The notes under the pieces: model-generated
Told to the model about the DNA's origin: nothing
The model's database searches: none
What the model saw: the letters and a program-made list of their open reading frames with translations, nothing else
Assembly (NCBI GenBank): GCA_963734625.1
Contig: CAVTHW010000004.1
Coordinates: forward strand, 1 to 64,000
DNA: 64,000 bases
Reading direction: 5' to 3'
Origin: CAVTHW01 sp963734625
GTDB taxonomy: Bacteria > Acidobacteriota > Terriglobia > Bryobacterales > Bryobacteraceae
Made by a program: the position numbers and the translations under genes
Part shown: piece after piece, positions 9,546 to 17,612 of the stretch
How the letters are laid out: each line of letters begins with the position of its first letter
How positions within the stretch are numbered: position 1 is the first letter of the stretch

Positions 9546-11123
9546 ATGAATCATCCAGCGGCCCGCATGTATCAAGTCATCGCCAGAAAATACCGGCCTC
9601 AGACGTTCAGCGAACTGGTCAGCCAGGAGCACGTCCGGACGACGATCGAGAACGCGATTCTTCAGAAGCGGATCGCGCACGGCTATATCTTTTCGGGGCA
9701 GCGCGGGACGGGCAAGACCTCGGTTGCCCGCATCCTGGCCCGGTGCCTGAACTGCGCCGAAGGGCCGACCGCAACGCCTTGCGGCGCGTGCGCGAGCTGC
9801 ACGGAGATCGCCGCCGGCGGCTCGGTGGACGTTATCGAGATCGACGCCGCCTCCAATCGCGGCATCAATGAAATGCGCGAGCTGCGGGAGAACGTGCGCT
9901 ACCGGCCGGCGCGGGATCGCTACAAAGTTTTCATCGTCGATGAAGCGCACCAGATCACGAGCGAGGCGTTCAACGCGCTGTTGAAGACGCTCGAGGAGCC
10001 CCCGGAGTGGGTGGTCTTCGTGCTCTGCACCACCGAGGCGCACAAGATTCCGGCGACGATCGTTTCGCGCTGCCAGCACTTCAGCTTCCGCTCGGTGGAC
10101 TTCGAGGACGTTGTCGCGCGCATGGAATACATCTGCCGCGAGGAGGGCATTCAGGCGGACGCCGAGGTCCTGGCGGTGCTGGCGCAGGCCGGCGACGGCA
10201 GCGTCAGGGATTCACTCTCCGCCCTGGACCAGGCCATCGCCTGTTGCGGCACGGAGCTCAAGGCGGCGGAGATTCGCGCCCTGCTGGGGACGTTTTCCCT
10301 GGACTCGCTGCACCAGGTGACGCAGGCGCTCGCGGAGTCCGATTCGCGCCGCATGCTGGAAGTGGTCGGGGAACTGGAGCGGAACGGGCAAAGCCTTCAG
10401 CACTTCTGCCGGGAACTGGCCCGCTACTTCCGCAACCTTCTGGTGGCGAAGCTCGCCGGCCAGGACACCCGTCTGATCGCGGCTTCGCCCGCCGAGCGCG
10501 CGCGGCTGGCGGAGATCGCCGGCTCGTTCAGCGAGGAGGATCTGACCCGGTATTTGCGGCTCACGCTGGATCTTTTCGGCGAGTTGCAGAGATCGACGCA
10601 GCCGCGGCTGCACACGGAAATCGGTTTGCTGCGGCTGGTCCACGCCGGCCGGCTTGTGTCCATCGAAGAAGCCCTGGCGATGCTCCCCGAAGGGTCCGCC
10701 AGACCCGCGCCCAAACCCGCGTCTCAGCCGGCACCCGCGGCGGCCGCACCGGCTGCTCCGACCACTTCCGACTGGAAGGGAAGGTTGCGGGGAGCGCTGC
10801 AGGAACTGAAACTCGATCCTTTGGCCGACGCGGTGGAACATTCGGTGGTGAGCGAAGCCGGGGGCGAGTTGCGGTTCCAGACGCCCCGCGACTTCCGTAT
10901 CTCGATGAAGGAAGCGGACCTGCGCAAGGCGCTGCAACGCCTGGGCGCGGGAGCGTTGAAGATCAAAATCGTCTTCACTGGTTCGGATGAAGCGGTTGCG
11001 AGCGAGGAGCCCAAGCTGGAGGAGGGGGAACTCGCCGGCCGCGCGCTGGCCCATCCCGAAGTCCAGCGATTTCGTGAAACGTTCGGCGGCCAGGTTCGAG
11101 CGGTGAGAAATCTGAAAGAATAG
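9546..11123 (+). CDS. dnaX: DNA polymerase III subunit gamma/tau
   Basis: This is the clamp-loader ATPase of the replicative polymerase. The N-terminal block YQVIARKYRPQTFSELVSQEHV is diagnostic. Walker A is GQRGTGKTS, the Zn site is CLNCAEG...CGACASC, Walker B is VFIVDEAHQ, and the sensor is LCTTEAHKIP. Domain III follows and then a Pro/Ala-rich linker (about residues 380-405) leading to a short tau-type C-terminus. Candidate starts are GTG 9519 (inside the SRP RNA), ATG 9546 (just after it) and ATG 9567. The family usually begins within a few residues of YQV, so 9546 or 9567 is preferred. At about 525 residues it is within the family range. The next gene, ybaB, starts 14 bases downstream. 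Confidence 0.93.
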   Translation: MNHPAARMYQVIARKYRPQTFSELVSQEHVRTTIENAILQKRIAHGYIFSGQRGTGKTSVARILARCLNCAEGPTATPCGACASCTEIAAGGSVDVIEIDAASNRGINEMRELRENVRYRPARDRYKVFIVDEAHQITSEAFNALLKTLEEPPEWVVFVLCTTEAHKIPATIVSRCQHFSFRSVDFEDVVARMEYICREEGIQADAEVLAVLAQAGDGSVRDSLSALDQAIACCGTELKAAEIRALLGTFSLDSLHQVTQALAESDSRRMLEVVGELERNGQSLQHFCRELARYFRNLLVAKLAGQDTRLIAASPAERARLAEIAGSFSEEDLTRYLRLTLDLFGELQRSTQPRLHTEIGLLRLVHAGRLVSIEEALAMLPEGSARPAPKPASQPAPAAAAPAAPTTSDWKGRLRGALQELKLDPLADAVEHSVVSEAGGELRFQTPRDFRISMKEADLRKALQRLGAGALKIKIVFTGSDEAVASEEPKLEEGELAGRALAHPEVQRFRETFGGQVRAVRNLKE

Positions 11124-11137
11124 GCCAAGGTGCGCCC

Positions 11138-11446
11138 ATGAAACTACCCGGCAACATGCAGCAAATGATGAAGCAGGCCCAGCAGATGCAGCAGCGCATG
11201 GCTGAGGAGATTGCACAGATCCGCGTGGAAGCTTCGGCGGGCGGAGGGATGGTCGTGGTCCGGATGAGCGGCCAGAAGAACGTGCTCTCGGTGAAGATCG
11301 ATCCCGAGGTCGCGGGCGACGTCGAGATGCTTCAGGACATGGTGATGGCGGCCTGCAACGAGGCGGCGAAGAAGGTCGACGAGGAGATCCAGCAGAAGAC
11401 CAGCGGCCTGCTGGGCGGAATGGGCCTTCCGCCGGGACTGCTCTGA
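11138..11446 (+). CDS. ybaB: YbaB/EbfC-family nucleoid-associated protein
   Basis: The 102-residue protein has a Gln/Met-rich N-terminal helix (GNMQQMMKQAQQMQQRMAEEI), then VEASAGGGMVVVRMSGQKNVLSVKIDPE and a Gly/Pro-rich end. These are hallmarks of YbaB, a small dimeric DNA-binding protein. The dnaX-ybaB-recR order is widely conserved. The recR start follows three bases after the stop. Confidence 0.93.
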   Translation: MKLPGNMQQMMKQAQQMQQRMAEEIAQIRVEASAGGGMVVVRMSGQKNVLSVKIDPEVAGDVEMLQDMVMAACNEAAKKVDEEIQQKTSGLLGGMGLPPGLL

Positions 11447-11449
11447 GAC

Positions 11450-12049
11450 ATGCCTGACTTCGCCGAACCGCTCTCGCGTCTGATCCAGGAGTTCAAGCGG
11501 CTCCCCGGCATCGGCCAGAAATCCGCGCAGCGCCTCGCGTTTCACGTGCTGCGCGTGCCGCAGGAAGACGCCGAGCGGCTGGTGCAGGCGGTGCTGGACG
11601 TCAAGAGCAAGTTGGGAGTCTGCCAGCTCTGCAACAACATCAGCGAGAGCGAGTTGTGCCCCTATTGCCTCGACCCGCACCGTGACCGGTCGGTCATCTG
11701 CGTCGTGGAAGAGCCCCACAACATACTCCCAATCGAGACCACCCGCCAGTTTCGGGGTCTCTATCACGTACTCCTGGGCGCCATCTCGCCCATGCGCGGG
11801 ATCGGGCCGGATCAGTTGCGGATCAAGAGCCTGCTTGACCGCCTGGAGAGCGGCGAAGCGCGGGAGATCATTTTGGCCACCAATCCCAACGTGGAGGGCG
11901 AGGCGACCGCGGCCTACCTGGGCCGTCTCCTGAAACCGCTGGGGGTGAAGGTGACGCGCATCGCCATGGGCGTTCCGGTCGGCAGCGACCTCGAGTTCGC
12001 CGACGAAGTGACCATGAGCAAGTCGCTGGAAAACCGCAGAGAGCTATAG
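11450..12049 (+). CDS. recR: recombination mediator RecR
   Basis: RecR works with RecO/RecF to load RecA on gapped DNA. The 199-residue protein shows the helix-hairpin-helix LPGIGQKSAQRLAFHVL, the four-Cys zinc finger CQLCNNISESELCPYC, and a Toprim domain (ICVVEEPHNILPIETT ... EIILATNPNVEGEATAAYL). Length and motif order are normal and the gene is intact. It ends the dnaX-ybaB-recR unit. Confidence 0.95.
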   Translation: MPDFAEPLSRLIQEFKRLPGIGQKSAQRLAFHVLRVPQEDAERLVQAVLDVKSKLGVCQLCNNISESELCPYCLDPHRDRSVICVVEEPHNILPIETTRQFRGLYHVLLGAISPMRGIGPDQLRIKSLLDRLESGEAREIILATNPNVEGEATAAYLGRLLKPLGVKVTRIAMGVPVGSDLEFADEVTMSKSLENRREL

Positions 12050-12074
12050 GGCGGCGAGGATCGGAAGAGCCTGA

Positions 12075-12650
12075 ATGGCATCGGACAGTCCAGACACGTT
12101 CCTGCCTCCAACCGAGCCGATCTCCGGTCTCAAAGGCCGCACCATCGGCGATTTCTGGCAATGGGCCTATTCTGACGTCCTCTCGAACCGCAACCGTTCG
12201 ATCTTCGCTGAGTTCATCGTCGGCGTGGCGCTTGGAGTCGGGGATGAGCCGAGAGTCGAGTGGGACGCAGCGGACCTCTGCTACCGAGGCTTCAAGATCG
12301 AAGTGAAGTCGTCGGCTGATTGCCAAAGCTGGCGCCAAGAGAAGCCGTCCACGATTCAGTTCAGCATTCGCAAGGCCGTTGTCTGGAATCCAGTCAGGGG
12401 CAAGTACGAAGGTGAACCGACCCGGTGCGCTGATCTCTACGTCTTCTGCCACTACCCGGAGCGCGACAAGACCAAAGCCAAGGTGCTGGATGTCCCGGCG
12501 TGGGATTTCTATGTGGTTTCGACGGCGGCTCTGAACCGGGACTTCGGTGAAACTAAGTCGTTGTCGCTGGCGACCGTCAGGCGGTTGGCGATGCGGTGCA
12601 AGTACGGTGAACTCAGGGCGGCCGTTGATAAGGTCCTTCGCGAGGGGTAA
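12075..12650 (+). CDS. hypothetical protein with PD-(D/E)XK nuclease-like motif
   Basis: The 191-residue protein contains VEWDAADLCYRGFKIEVKSSADCQSW at about residues 56-81. The spacing of an acidic residue, a beta strand and E-V-K-S matches the catalytic core of PD-(D/E)XK nucleases, and a Gln/Trp follows. Later segments RCADLYVFCHYPERDKTKAKVLDVPAWDFYVVSTAALN and the DFGETKSLSL stretch resemble a widespread family of uncharacterised bacterial proteins, recalled rather than searched. No methyltransferase or other restriction partner lies nearby. It follows recR by 25 bases, but its codon composition is slightly less GC-rich, so it may be an independent acquisition. A nuclease role is inference. 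Confidence 0.65.
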   Translation: MASDSPDTFLPPTEPISGLKGRTIGDFWQWAYSDVLSNRNRSIFAEFIVGVALGVGDEPRVEWDAADLCYRGFKIEVKSSADCQSWRQEKPSTIQFSIRKAVVWNPVRGKYEGEPTRCADLYVFCHYPERDKTKAKVLDVPAWDFYVVSTAALNRDFGETKSLSLATVRRLAMRCKYGELRAAVDKVLREG

Positions 12651-12676
12651 TGAGCTGTTCGGGCTACGCTGGAAGA

Positions 12677-12994
12677 GTGGCGCACCGGGTAGTTTTCTCC
12701 GAAGAGGCAGTGCACGATTTTTCTCGCGTGCCCTGCTCAAGGAAGGTATACGGAAGCACCTGGCCGAGGCCGATCCTGGCGGGTCTTTTGTCGCATTCGC
12801 GATTCCGTGGTCGAGGTGGTCATGATCGAAAAGCCTGCGGGAAGTCAAAAACAACCTCAACAGGGTGATAGAGAGACTGGGGGAATCCGGTCCGGTACTT
12901 ATCACCAAGAACGGCAGAACCCGCGCTTCTGGAAGCTGTTTGACCGGGCGGCACGGGGGCGCAAGTGGACCGACTTCAGCGAGTTGCCTGACTG
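12677..12994 (+). pseudogene. decayed type II toxin-antitoxin remnant (RelE/ParE-like start, Phd/YefM-like antitoxin)
   Basis: The GTG at 12677 opens AHRVVFSEEAVHDFSR, then in the +1 frame LLKEGIRKHLAEADPGG. This looks like the first half of a RelE/ParE-fold toxin whose C-terminal half is missing. It runs into VVEVVMIEK, then in another frame SLREVKNNLNRVIERLGESG and PVLITKNGRTRA, the DNA-binding part of a Phd/YefM antitoxin. A third frame gives RFWKLFDRAARGRKWTDF and ends at 12994. Between ITKNGRTRA and RFWKLFDRA roughly 20-25 residues usual in the family are absent, so besides frame breaks a true internal deletion seems present. Unlike the other broken genes in this window, missing blocks argue for genuine decay. 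Confidence 0.5.
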
Positions 12995-12998
12995 AGGG

Positions 12999-14090
12999 TC
13001 ATAGCGCCGCGGCTATGGCCTGGGCCATCTCGGTGGTGGTAGCGTTGCCCCCCATGTCGTAAGTCCGGACGCGGCCCTGCCGGATTACCTTGGCGACGGC
13101 CTGCTCAATCGCCGCCGCCCTCTCCCTTTCGCCGAGCCACTCCAGCATCATCTTCGCGGCCAGTATGGCGGCGATGGGGTTCACCTTATTCTTACCGGTG
13201 TACTTCGGCGCCGAGCCGTGCGTCGGCTCGAACACGGCGTACTTGAGCCCGATGTTGCCGCTGTAGCCGAAGCCCATGCCGCCCACTAATTGGGCGCCGA
13301 GAACGGACAGGAGGTCGCCGAAAAGATTAGTGGTCAATATGACGTCGAACTCCTGCGGCCGCTTCAGAAACCCGGCGCAGACGGCGTCGATGTCGGCCTC
13401 CTCGAACAGGATCTGGGGGTAGGAGGGGGCGACCTCGCGGGTGGCTTCCAGGAAGAGCCCGCCGGTTGTGCGCAAGACATTGGCCTTATGCACGGCGGTC
13501 ACCTTGCGGCGCCCGTGGTTAACGGCGTGCTCGAAGGCGGCCTTGGCGATCCGGCGGCAACGCTCCCGGGTGACGCTGCCAATCGAGATGGCGGCGTTGG
13601 GGGGGATACGAGCCATGGCCGCCTCCTCGAAAAACCTCTCCGGGACGCGCGAGAATTCCACGCCGACGTAGAAGCCCTCGGTGTTCTCGCGAACAATGAC
13701 GATATCGATGCTGTCGCGGTAGTTGAGAGGATTGCCCTGGAAAGCCTTGCAGGGGCGCAGGCAGATATAGAGGTCGAGCAATTGCCGCATGCTAACGATT
13801 GGGCTGCGGTAAGTCAAGCGGCGCCCCTGAAACTCCGGGATCAGTTCGCGCTCCGCCTCGGTCACCGGCTTGGAGGTGATTGCTCCAAAGAAAGCGCAGT
13901 CGGTCGAACGCAGCAATTTGACCGTCCGTTCGGGGAGCGGATTGCCCTCATTCTTCCAGAATTCCCAGCCGACGTCTCCCTCGACGTAGTCCGCCTCGAA
14001 TCCGGCGGCATCAAGCGTCAGGCGAGCGGCCGCGCAGACTTCCGGTCCAGTCCCGTCGCCCGGCAGCCAGGCGACTCGGTGGTTTGGCAT
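12999..14090 (-). CDS. isocitrate/isopropylmalate dehydrogenase family protein
   Basis: The 363-residue NAD(P)-dependent beta-decarboxylating dehydrogenase has the N-terminal WLPGDGTGPEV. The substrate-binding arginine region is YRSPIVSMRQLLDLYICLRPCKAF, followed by IVRENTEGFYVGVEF, the conserved Lys in VHKANVLR, metal-binding TTNLFGDLLSVLGAQLVGG, and the cofactor loop EPTHGSAPKYTGKNKVNPIA. These define the family but do not separate NAD-isocitrate, isopropylmalate, homoisocitrate or tartrate/malate dehydrogenase. No leu or TCA gene is adjacent. The ATG at 14090 begins MPNHRVAWLPGD, the standard opening. The gene is intact and abuts the TA remnant on the opposite strand. Confidence 0.85.
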   Translation of the reverse strand: MPNHRVAWLPGDGTGPEVCAAARLTLDAAGFEADYVEGDVGWEFWKNEGNPLPERTVKLLRSTDCAFFGAITSKPVTEAERELIPEFQGRRLTYRSPIVSMRQLLDLYICLRPCKAFQGNPLNYRDSIDIVIVRENTEGFYVGVEFSRVPERFFEEAAMARIPPNAAISIGSVTRERCRRIAKAAFEHAVNHGRRKVTAVHKANVLRTTGGLFLEATREVAPSYPQILFEEADIDAVCAGFLKRPQEFDVILTTNLFGDLLSVLGAQLVGGMGFGYSGNIGLKYAVFEPTHGSAPKYTGKNKVNPIAAILAAKMMLEWLGERERAAAIEQAVAKVIRQGRVRTYDMGGNATTTEMAQAIAAAL

Positions 14091-14120
14091 AGGATTCTCA
14101 CAATGATAGTACAGGCCGGC

Positions 14121-14138
14121 CGCAAGCTGAAGCTTGCG
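14121..14138. repeat. 18-bp palindromic repeat, copy A
   Basis: CGCAAGCTGAAGCTTGCG forms a 7-bp stem with a 4-base loop. The exact reverse complement occurs at 49926-49943. Both copies sit between genes, so this looks like a short dispersed palindrome. Here it lies in the 70-base gap between the divergent dehydrogenase and methyltransferase genes. Confidence 0.6.
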
Positions 14139-14160
14139 CCACTTTCTGTAGAATGGGAGC

Positions 14161-14970
14161 TTGCCAGGCCGGACTAAATGGGAACATCTCGGGGGACGTG
14201 AACGGCCGTCGTGGTACCTCGATCCCTTAGTAGCGCAACAGAAGCGCCGGCTCTATCGCGACTTGGTGCGCGCCTGGACAGGGGATTTCGTCCCAGCCAC
14301 CGTACTGAAGACCGATCTATTCGAAGAAGCTTTCGGCGGCGACCACCTGCTCTTCGACCTGCTTCCCACAAGCTATACGCCCTTGGGTATGGATGTGAGC
14401 CTTCTGACTGCCAGGCGAGCGAAACAGATCTGTCCGGTGGCGCGGGCCGGGTTCCTCGCGGCGGACGTCCGGCGCCTGCCGCTTAAGCCGGGCACGATCG
14501 ACCTTATCGTCTCCACCTCCACCCTGGACCACTTCGACACGCGCGAGGAGTTTCAAGCTTCCGTCGAGGAACTGGCGCACGCACTCCGGCCCGGCGGGCT
14601 GCTCATCATCTCCGTGGACAATCCGTTGAATCCTCTCTACCACCCGTTGCGCTGGCTGAGCCGCTGGCGACGGGCGCCCTTTCCGCTGGGCTACACCACC
14701 TCCGGCGGAGGATTGGCGCGCAGCATGGAGGCGTCGGGTCTGGAAGTGGCCTTTACCGGGTGTTTGATCCACAATCCCCGGATCGTCTCGACCTTCCTGT
14801 TCCTCGGCTTGAGGCGCCTCGCGGGCAGCCGCGCGGATGCCGTGGTGGGATTCCTGCTGGGCGCCTTTGCCCTGCTGGGGCGCCTGCCCACCCGGCGCTT
14901 CACGGCCTGTTTCGTGGCGGCCTGTGCCCGAAAGCCGGCCGATTCTGATATACTGACGGTTTCAAACTGA
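14161..14970 (+). CDS. class I SAM-dependent methyltransferase, substrate unknown
   Basis: The 269-residue protein has a methyltransferase type 11 core. It includes an acidic/loop region (LGMDVSLLTARRAKQICPVARAGFLAADVRRLPLKPGTIDLIVSTSTLDHF) and the post-motif LRPGGLLIISVDNP. A glycine-rich motif I is not obvious. The C-terminal part has a hydrophobic stretch (TFLFLGLRRLAGS ... AVVGFLLGAFALLGRL, about residues 210-245) that could be membrane-associated. The only long in-frame start is TTG 14161, giving MPGRTKWEHLGG, so the start is uncertain. Its last codons overlap the promoter of the histidine operon leader. A link to histidine synthesis is not suggested by sequence. Confidence 0.75.
   Translation: MPGRTKWEHLGGRERPSWYLDPLVAQQKRRLYRDLVRAWTGDFVPATVLKTDLFEEAFGGDHLLFDLLPTSYTPLGMDVSLLTARRAKQICPVARAGFLAADVRRLPLKPGTIDLIVSTSTLDHFDTREEFQASVEELAHALRPGGLLIISVDNPLNPLYHPLRWLSRWRRAPFPLGYTTSGGGLARSMEASGLEVAFTGCLIHNPRIVSTFLFLGLRRLAGSRADAVVGFLLGAFALLGRLPTRRFTACFVAACARKPADSDILTVSN
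14946..14954 (+). promoter_or_regulatory. possible extended -10 promoter of the his leader
   Basis: TGATATACT reads as an extended -10 element (TG-N-TATACT). It lies 17 bases before the leader-peptide ATG and within the last codons of the methyltransferase gene. No clear -35 box was seen, which is tolerable for an extended -10. Transcription would start near 14961. Confidence 0.4.
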
Positions 14971-14971
14971 G

Positions 14972-15028
14972 ATGTCCGTCGCCAGGTTTCATCACCATCA
15001 TCACCGGCTCCAAGTCGTGACGGGCTGA
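14972..15028 (+). CDS. hisL: histidine operon leader peptide
   Basis: The 18-codon reading frame MSVARFHHHHHRLQVVTG contains five consecutive histidine codons (CAT CAC CAT CAT CAC, 14990-15004). It is placed just upstream of a perfect intrinsic terminator and the first his gene. This is the classical arrangement for attenuation: when charged His-tRNA is scarce the ribosome stalls on the His codons and the terminator does not form. The Shine-Dalgarno is weak (TGAG). The leader is strongly supported by its position and composition. Confidence 0.85.
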   Translation: MSVARFHHHHHRLQVVTG

Positions 15029-15062
15029 TTCCTGAGCGTTTTTCAAAGAGAATCTGGAAGGG

Positions 15063-15092
15063 ATGCCCGCCGCGGTTCCGGCGGGCATTTTT
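15063..15092 (+). terminator. his operon attenuator terminator
   Basis: ATGCCCGCCG (15063-15072) and CGGCGGGCAT (15079-15088) form a perfect 10-bp stem with a 6-base loop. A run of five T (15088-15092) follows directly. It lies between the His-rich leader stop (15028) and the hisI start (15106), so it acts as the attenuator rather than as an operon end. Confidence 0.9.
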
Positions 15093-15105
15093 GTTGGTGG
15101 ACACG

Positions 15106-15486
15106 ATGAGATTGGACTTCGATAAACTGGGCGGCCTGGTGCCGGCCGTGATACAGGATCACGTCACGGGACGGGTTCTGATGCTCGGCTTCATGAACGA
15201 AGAGGCCTTTCGAAAGACCGTGGAGACGGGCTTCGCGACCTTCTACAGCCGCTCCAGGAACAAGCTGTGGCTGAAGGGGGAGACTTCCGGGCACCGACTG
15301 GCGGTCAAGGAGATCGCTACGGATTGCGATATCGACTCGCTGCTGGTTCGGGTCGAAGCCTTGGGACCGGGAGTGTGCCACGAGGGCTACCAGAGCTGTT
15401 TCTACCGTGCGCTGCGGGACGGCGAGTGGGCCGTTACCGAAGAGCGCACTTATGACCCGGACAAGACCTACGGGAGCAAGCCATGA
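15106..15486 (+). CDS. hisI: phosphoribosyl-AMP cyclohydrolase
   Basis: This enzyme opens the purine ring of phosphoribosyl-AMP, step three of histidine synthesis. The 126-residue monofunctional protein has GRVLMLGFMNEEAFRKTVETG, FYSRSRNKLWLKGETSGH, the metal site DCDIDSLLVRV, and GVCHEGYQSCFYR with the conserved Cys residues. There is no fused HisE (pyrophosphatase) domain, and no hisE is seen elsewhere in the operon. The ATG at 15106 starts MRLDFDKLGG after GGTGG; an upstream TTG would fall in the terminator U-run. It overlaps hisG by four bases. Confidence 0.93.
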   Translation: MRLDFDKLGGLVPAVIQDHVTGRVLMLGFMNEEAFRKTVETGFATFYSRSRNKLWLKGETSGHRLAVKEIATDCDIDSLLVRVEALGPGVCHEGYQSCFYRALRDGEWAVTEERTYDPDKTYGSKP

Positions 15487-16352
15487 AACTAAGACTCGGC
15501 ATTCCAAAAGGAAGTTTGGAGGCGGCCACGATCGACCTGTTCCGCCGGGCCGGATTCGTTATCACCACCAGCAGCCGTTCCTACTTTCCGGCGATTGACG
15601 ACCCCGAGATCGAGTGCATGATGATCCGCGCGCAGGAGATGGCGCGCTACGTGGAAGACGGCGTGCTCGACGCGGGGCTGACTGGCCGCGATTGGGTCCT
15701 GGAGACGGAAGCCAAGGTGGAGACGGTCGCCGACTTGATCTACGCCAAGCAGAGCTTCGGCAAAGTGCGATGGGTTTTGGCCGCGCCCGAGTCATCCCCC
15801 TTCCGGAGCGTCAAGGACCTGGAAGGCAAGGTGATTGCCACGGAGCTGGTGGCGGCGACGCGCCGCTATCTGGAGCGGCACGGGGTGAAGGCCAGGGTCG
15901 AGTTCAGTTGGGGCGCTACGGAGGTCAAGCCCCCGGTGCTGGCGGACGCCATTGTGGAGGTCACCGAGACGGGCAGTTCGCTGCGGGCCAACAATCTCCG
16001 CATTCTCGATACGGTGCTGGAGTCCAACACGCAGTTGATTGCCAACGTGGAAGCCTGGGCCGACGCCTGGAAGCGGCGCAAACTGGAGGACATGCGGATG
16101 CTGCTGGAAGGCGCGATCAACGCCCTGGGTAAGGTCGGGCTGATGCTCAACGTGCATGCCAGCAAGCTGGATGCGGTGCTGGGCGTGCTTCCGGCGCTGA
16201 AGAAGCCCACCATCAGCCACCTGAGCGATGAAACCTGGCTGGCGGTGAACACGATCCTGGATGAGTCCACGGTCCGGACGATTATTCCGCGGCTGAAGGA
16301 CGCCGGGGCCGAAGGGATCGTCGAGTATCCCCTGAATAAGATTGTGATGTGA
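15483..16352 (+). CDS. hisG: ATP phosphoribosyltransferase, long form
   Basis: This is the committed, feedback-inhibited first step of histidine synthesis. The 289-residue protein has the N-terminal LRLGIPKGSLEAATIDLFRRAGF, the catalytic-domain segment GVLDAGLTGRDWVLE, and PRPP-binding VEVTETGSSLRANNLRILDTVLES. A C-terminal ACT-like regulatory domain (GKVGLMLNVHASKLDAVLGVLPALKKPTISHL) is present. The long form is self-sufficient and needs no HisZ, consistent with none being present. ATGA overlap with hisI and a GTG/TGA overlap with hisD indicate translational coupling. Confidence 0.95.
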   Translation: MKLRLGIPKGSLEAATIDLFRRAGFVITTSSRSYFPAIDDPEIECMMIRAQEMARYVEDGVLDAGLTGRDWVLETEAKVETVADLIYAKQSFGKVRWVLAAPESSPFRSVKDLEGKVIATELVAATRRYLERHGVKARVEFSWGATEVKPPVLADAIVEVTETGSSLRANNLRILDTVLESNTQLIANVEAWADAWKRRKLEDMRMLLEGAINALGKVGLMLNVHASKLDAVLGVLPALKKPTISHLSDETWLAVNTILDESTVRTIIPRLKDAGAEGIVEYPLNKIVM

Positions 16353-17612
16353 AGGCCATGCTGCGAATCATTGACGAGCGTGAAGCGGAGCAACTGCTCA
16401 AGCGGCGGGCGGCGCGGCTCGGCGAGGCCGAGAAGATCGTCCGGCCGATTCTCGAAGACGTGCGCAAGAAGGGCGACAGGGCGCTTCTGACATACGCCCG
16501 GAAGCTGGACGGGCTGGAGCCGGAGGCCCTGACGGTCGAGGTTCCGCCGCGCGCTGATCCAGGCGGCTGAAGAGGGTCTCTCATCCGAATTCCGCGGCGC
16601 ACTGCGCGACGCTTCCCAACAGATCCGCGACTTCGCGCGGATGCAGCTACCCAAAGGGTGGATGAAGCGTCTCAGCGCCGGCCAGCGGGCCGGTCAGATC
16701 GTGCGGCCGTTGGATGCGGTCGGCGCCTACATCCCCTCGGGGCGCTATCCCCTGCCCTCGACGCTGCTGATGACGGTGATCCCCGCGCAAGTCGCCGGCG
16801 TGCCGCGCATTGCGGTGGCCTCGCCTCGGCCGTCGCCGGAGATTCTGGGAACGGCGGGGTATCTCAAATCGGGCCAGGTTTTTCGGATGGGAGGCGCGCA
16901 GGCGATCGCGGCCTTCGCCTTCGGCACCGAGACCGTGCCCAAAGTGGACCGGATCGTCGGGCCGGGCAACATCTATGTAGCCGCGGCGAAGAAGCTGCTG
17001 GCCGGCGAGGTGGGCATCGACTTTGTGGCGGGGCCGAGCGAGATCCTTATTATTGCGGACGACGCGGCTTCTCCCAAAGTGATTGCCGCCGACATGCTGG
17101 CCCAGGTTGAGCACGATCGGACGCCGCCGCCATACTGGTGACCACCCGCAGGACCTCTCGCCCTGGCAGTCGCCGACGAGATCGAGAGGCAATTGCGGAG
17201 CTTGCCGACGGCGCCGGTCGCGCGGCGAGCCCTGCGGCGAAATAGCGCCATCATTCTGGTGAAATCGAGCGAAAGCGCCGCGAACTTGTCGAACCGCTTT
17301 GCCCCCGAGCACCTCAGCCTTCCGGACGCTTCCCTGCTCCCGCTCATCACCAGCGCCGGCAGCGTGTTCATCGGCCCGTACAGCCCGGAGGCCGCGGGCG
17401 ATTACGCATCCGGGCCGAACCATGTGCTGCCGACCTCGGGCGCGGCGCGCATTCGGGGAGGACTCTCGGCCGCCGATTTTGTGAAGGTGATCTCGGTTCA
17501 GCAACTGGGTTTCGCGGCTTTGAGGAAGCTGGCGCCCGCCATCCTGACGCTGGCGCGGGCCGAGGGCCTGGAAGCGCACGCCCGCTCGGTGGAGGAGCGG
17601 CTCAATGGCTGA
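16349..17612 (+). CDS. hisD: histidinol dehydrogenase (three frame breaks)
   Basis: HisD oxidises histidinol to histidine in two NAD-dependent steps. Pieces in different frames join to a normal length of about 420 residues. The N-terminal piece ends VEVPPRA near 16555 and continues in another frame as LIQAAEEGLSSEFRGALRDASQQIRDF. The core is QLPKGW...VGAYIPSGRYPLPSTLLMTVIPA, GGAQAIAAFAFGTETVPKVDRIVGPGN, FVAGPSEILIIADD and ADMLAQVEHD. Around 17118-17157 the frame moves twice (EHD / DAAAILVTTRR / LALAVADEIERQ) and then reads NRFAPEHLSL, GPYSPEAAGDYASGPNHVLPTSG to the end. All catalytic blocks are present, so sequence error is more likely than inactivation. It overlaps hisG upstream and hisC downstream. 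Confidence 0.9.
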
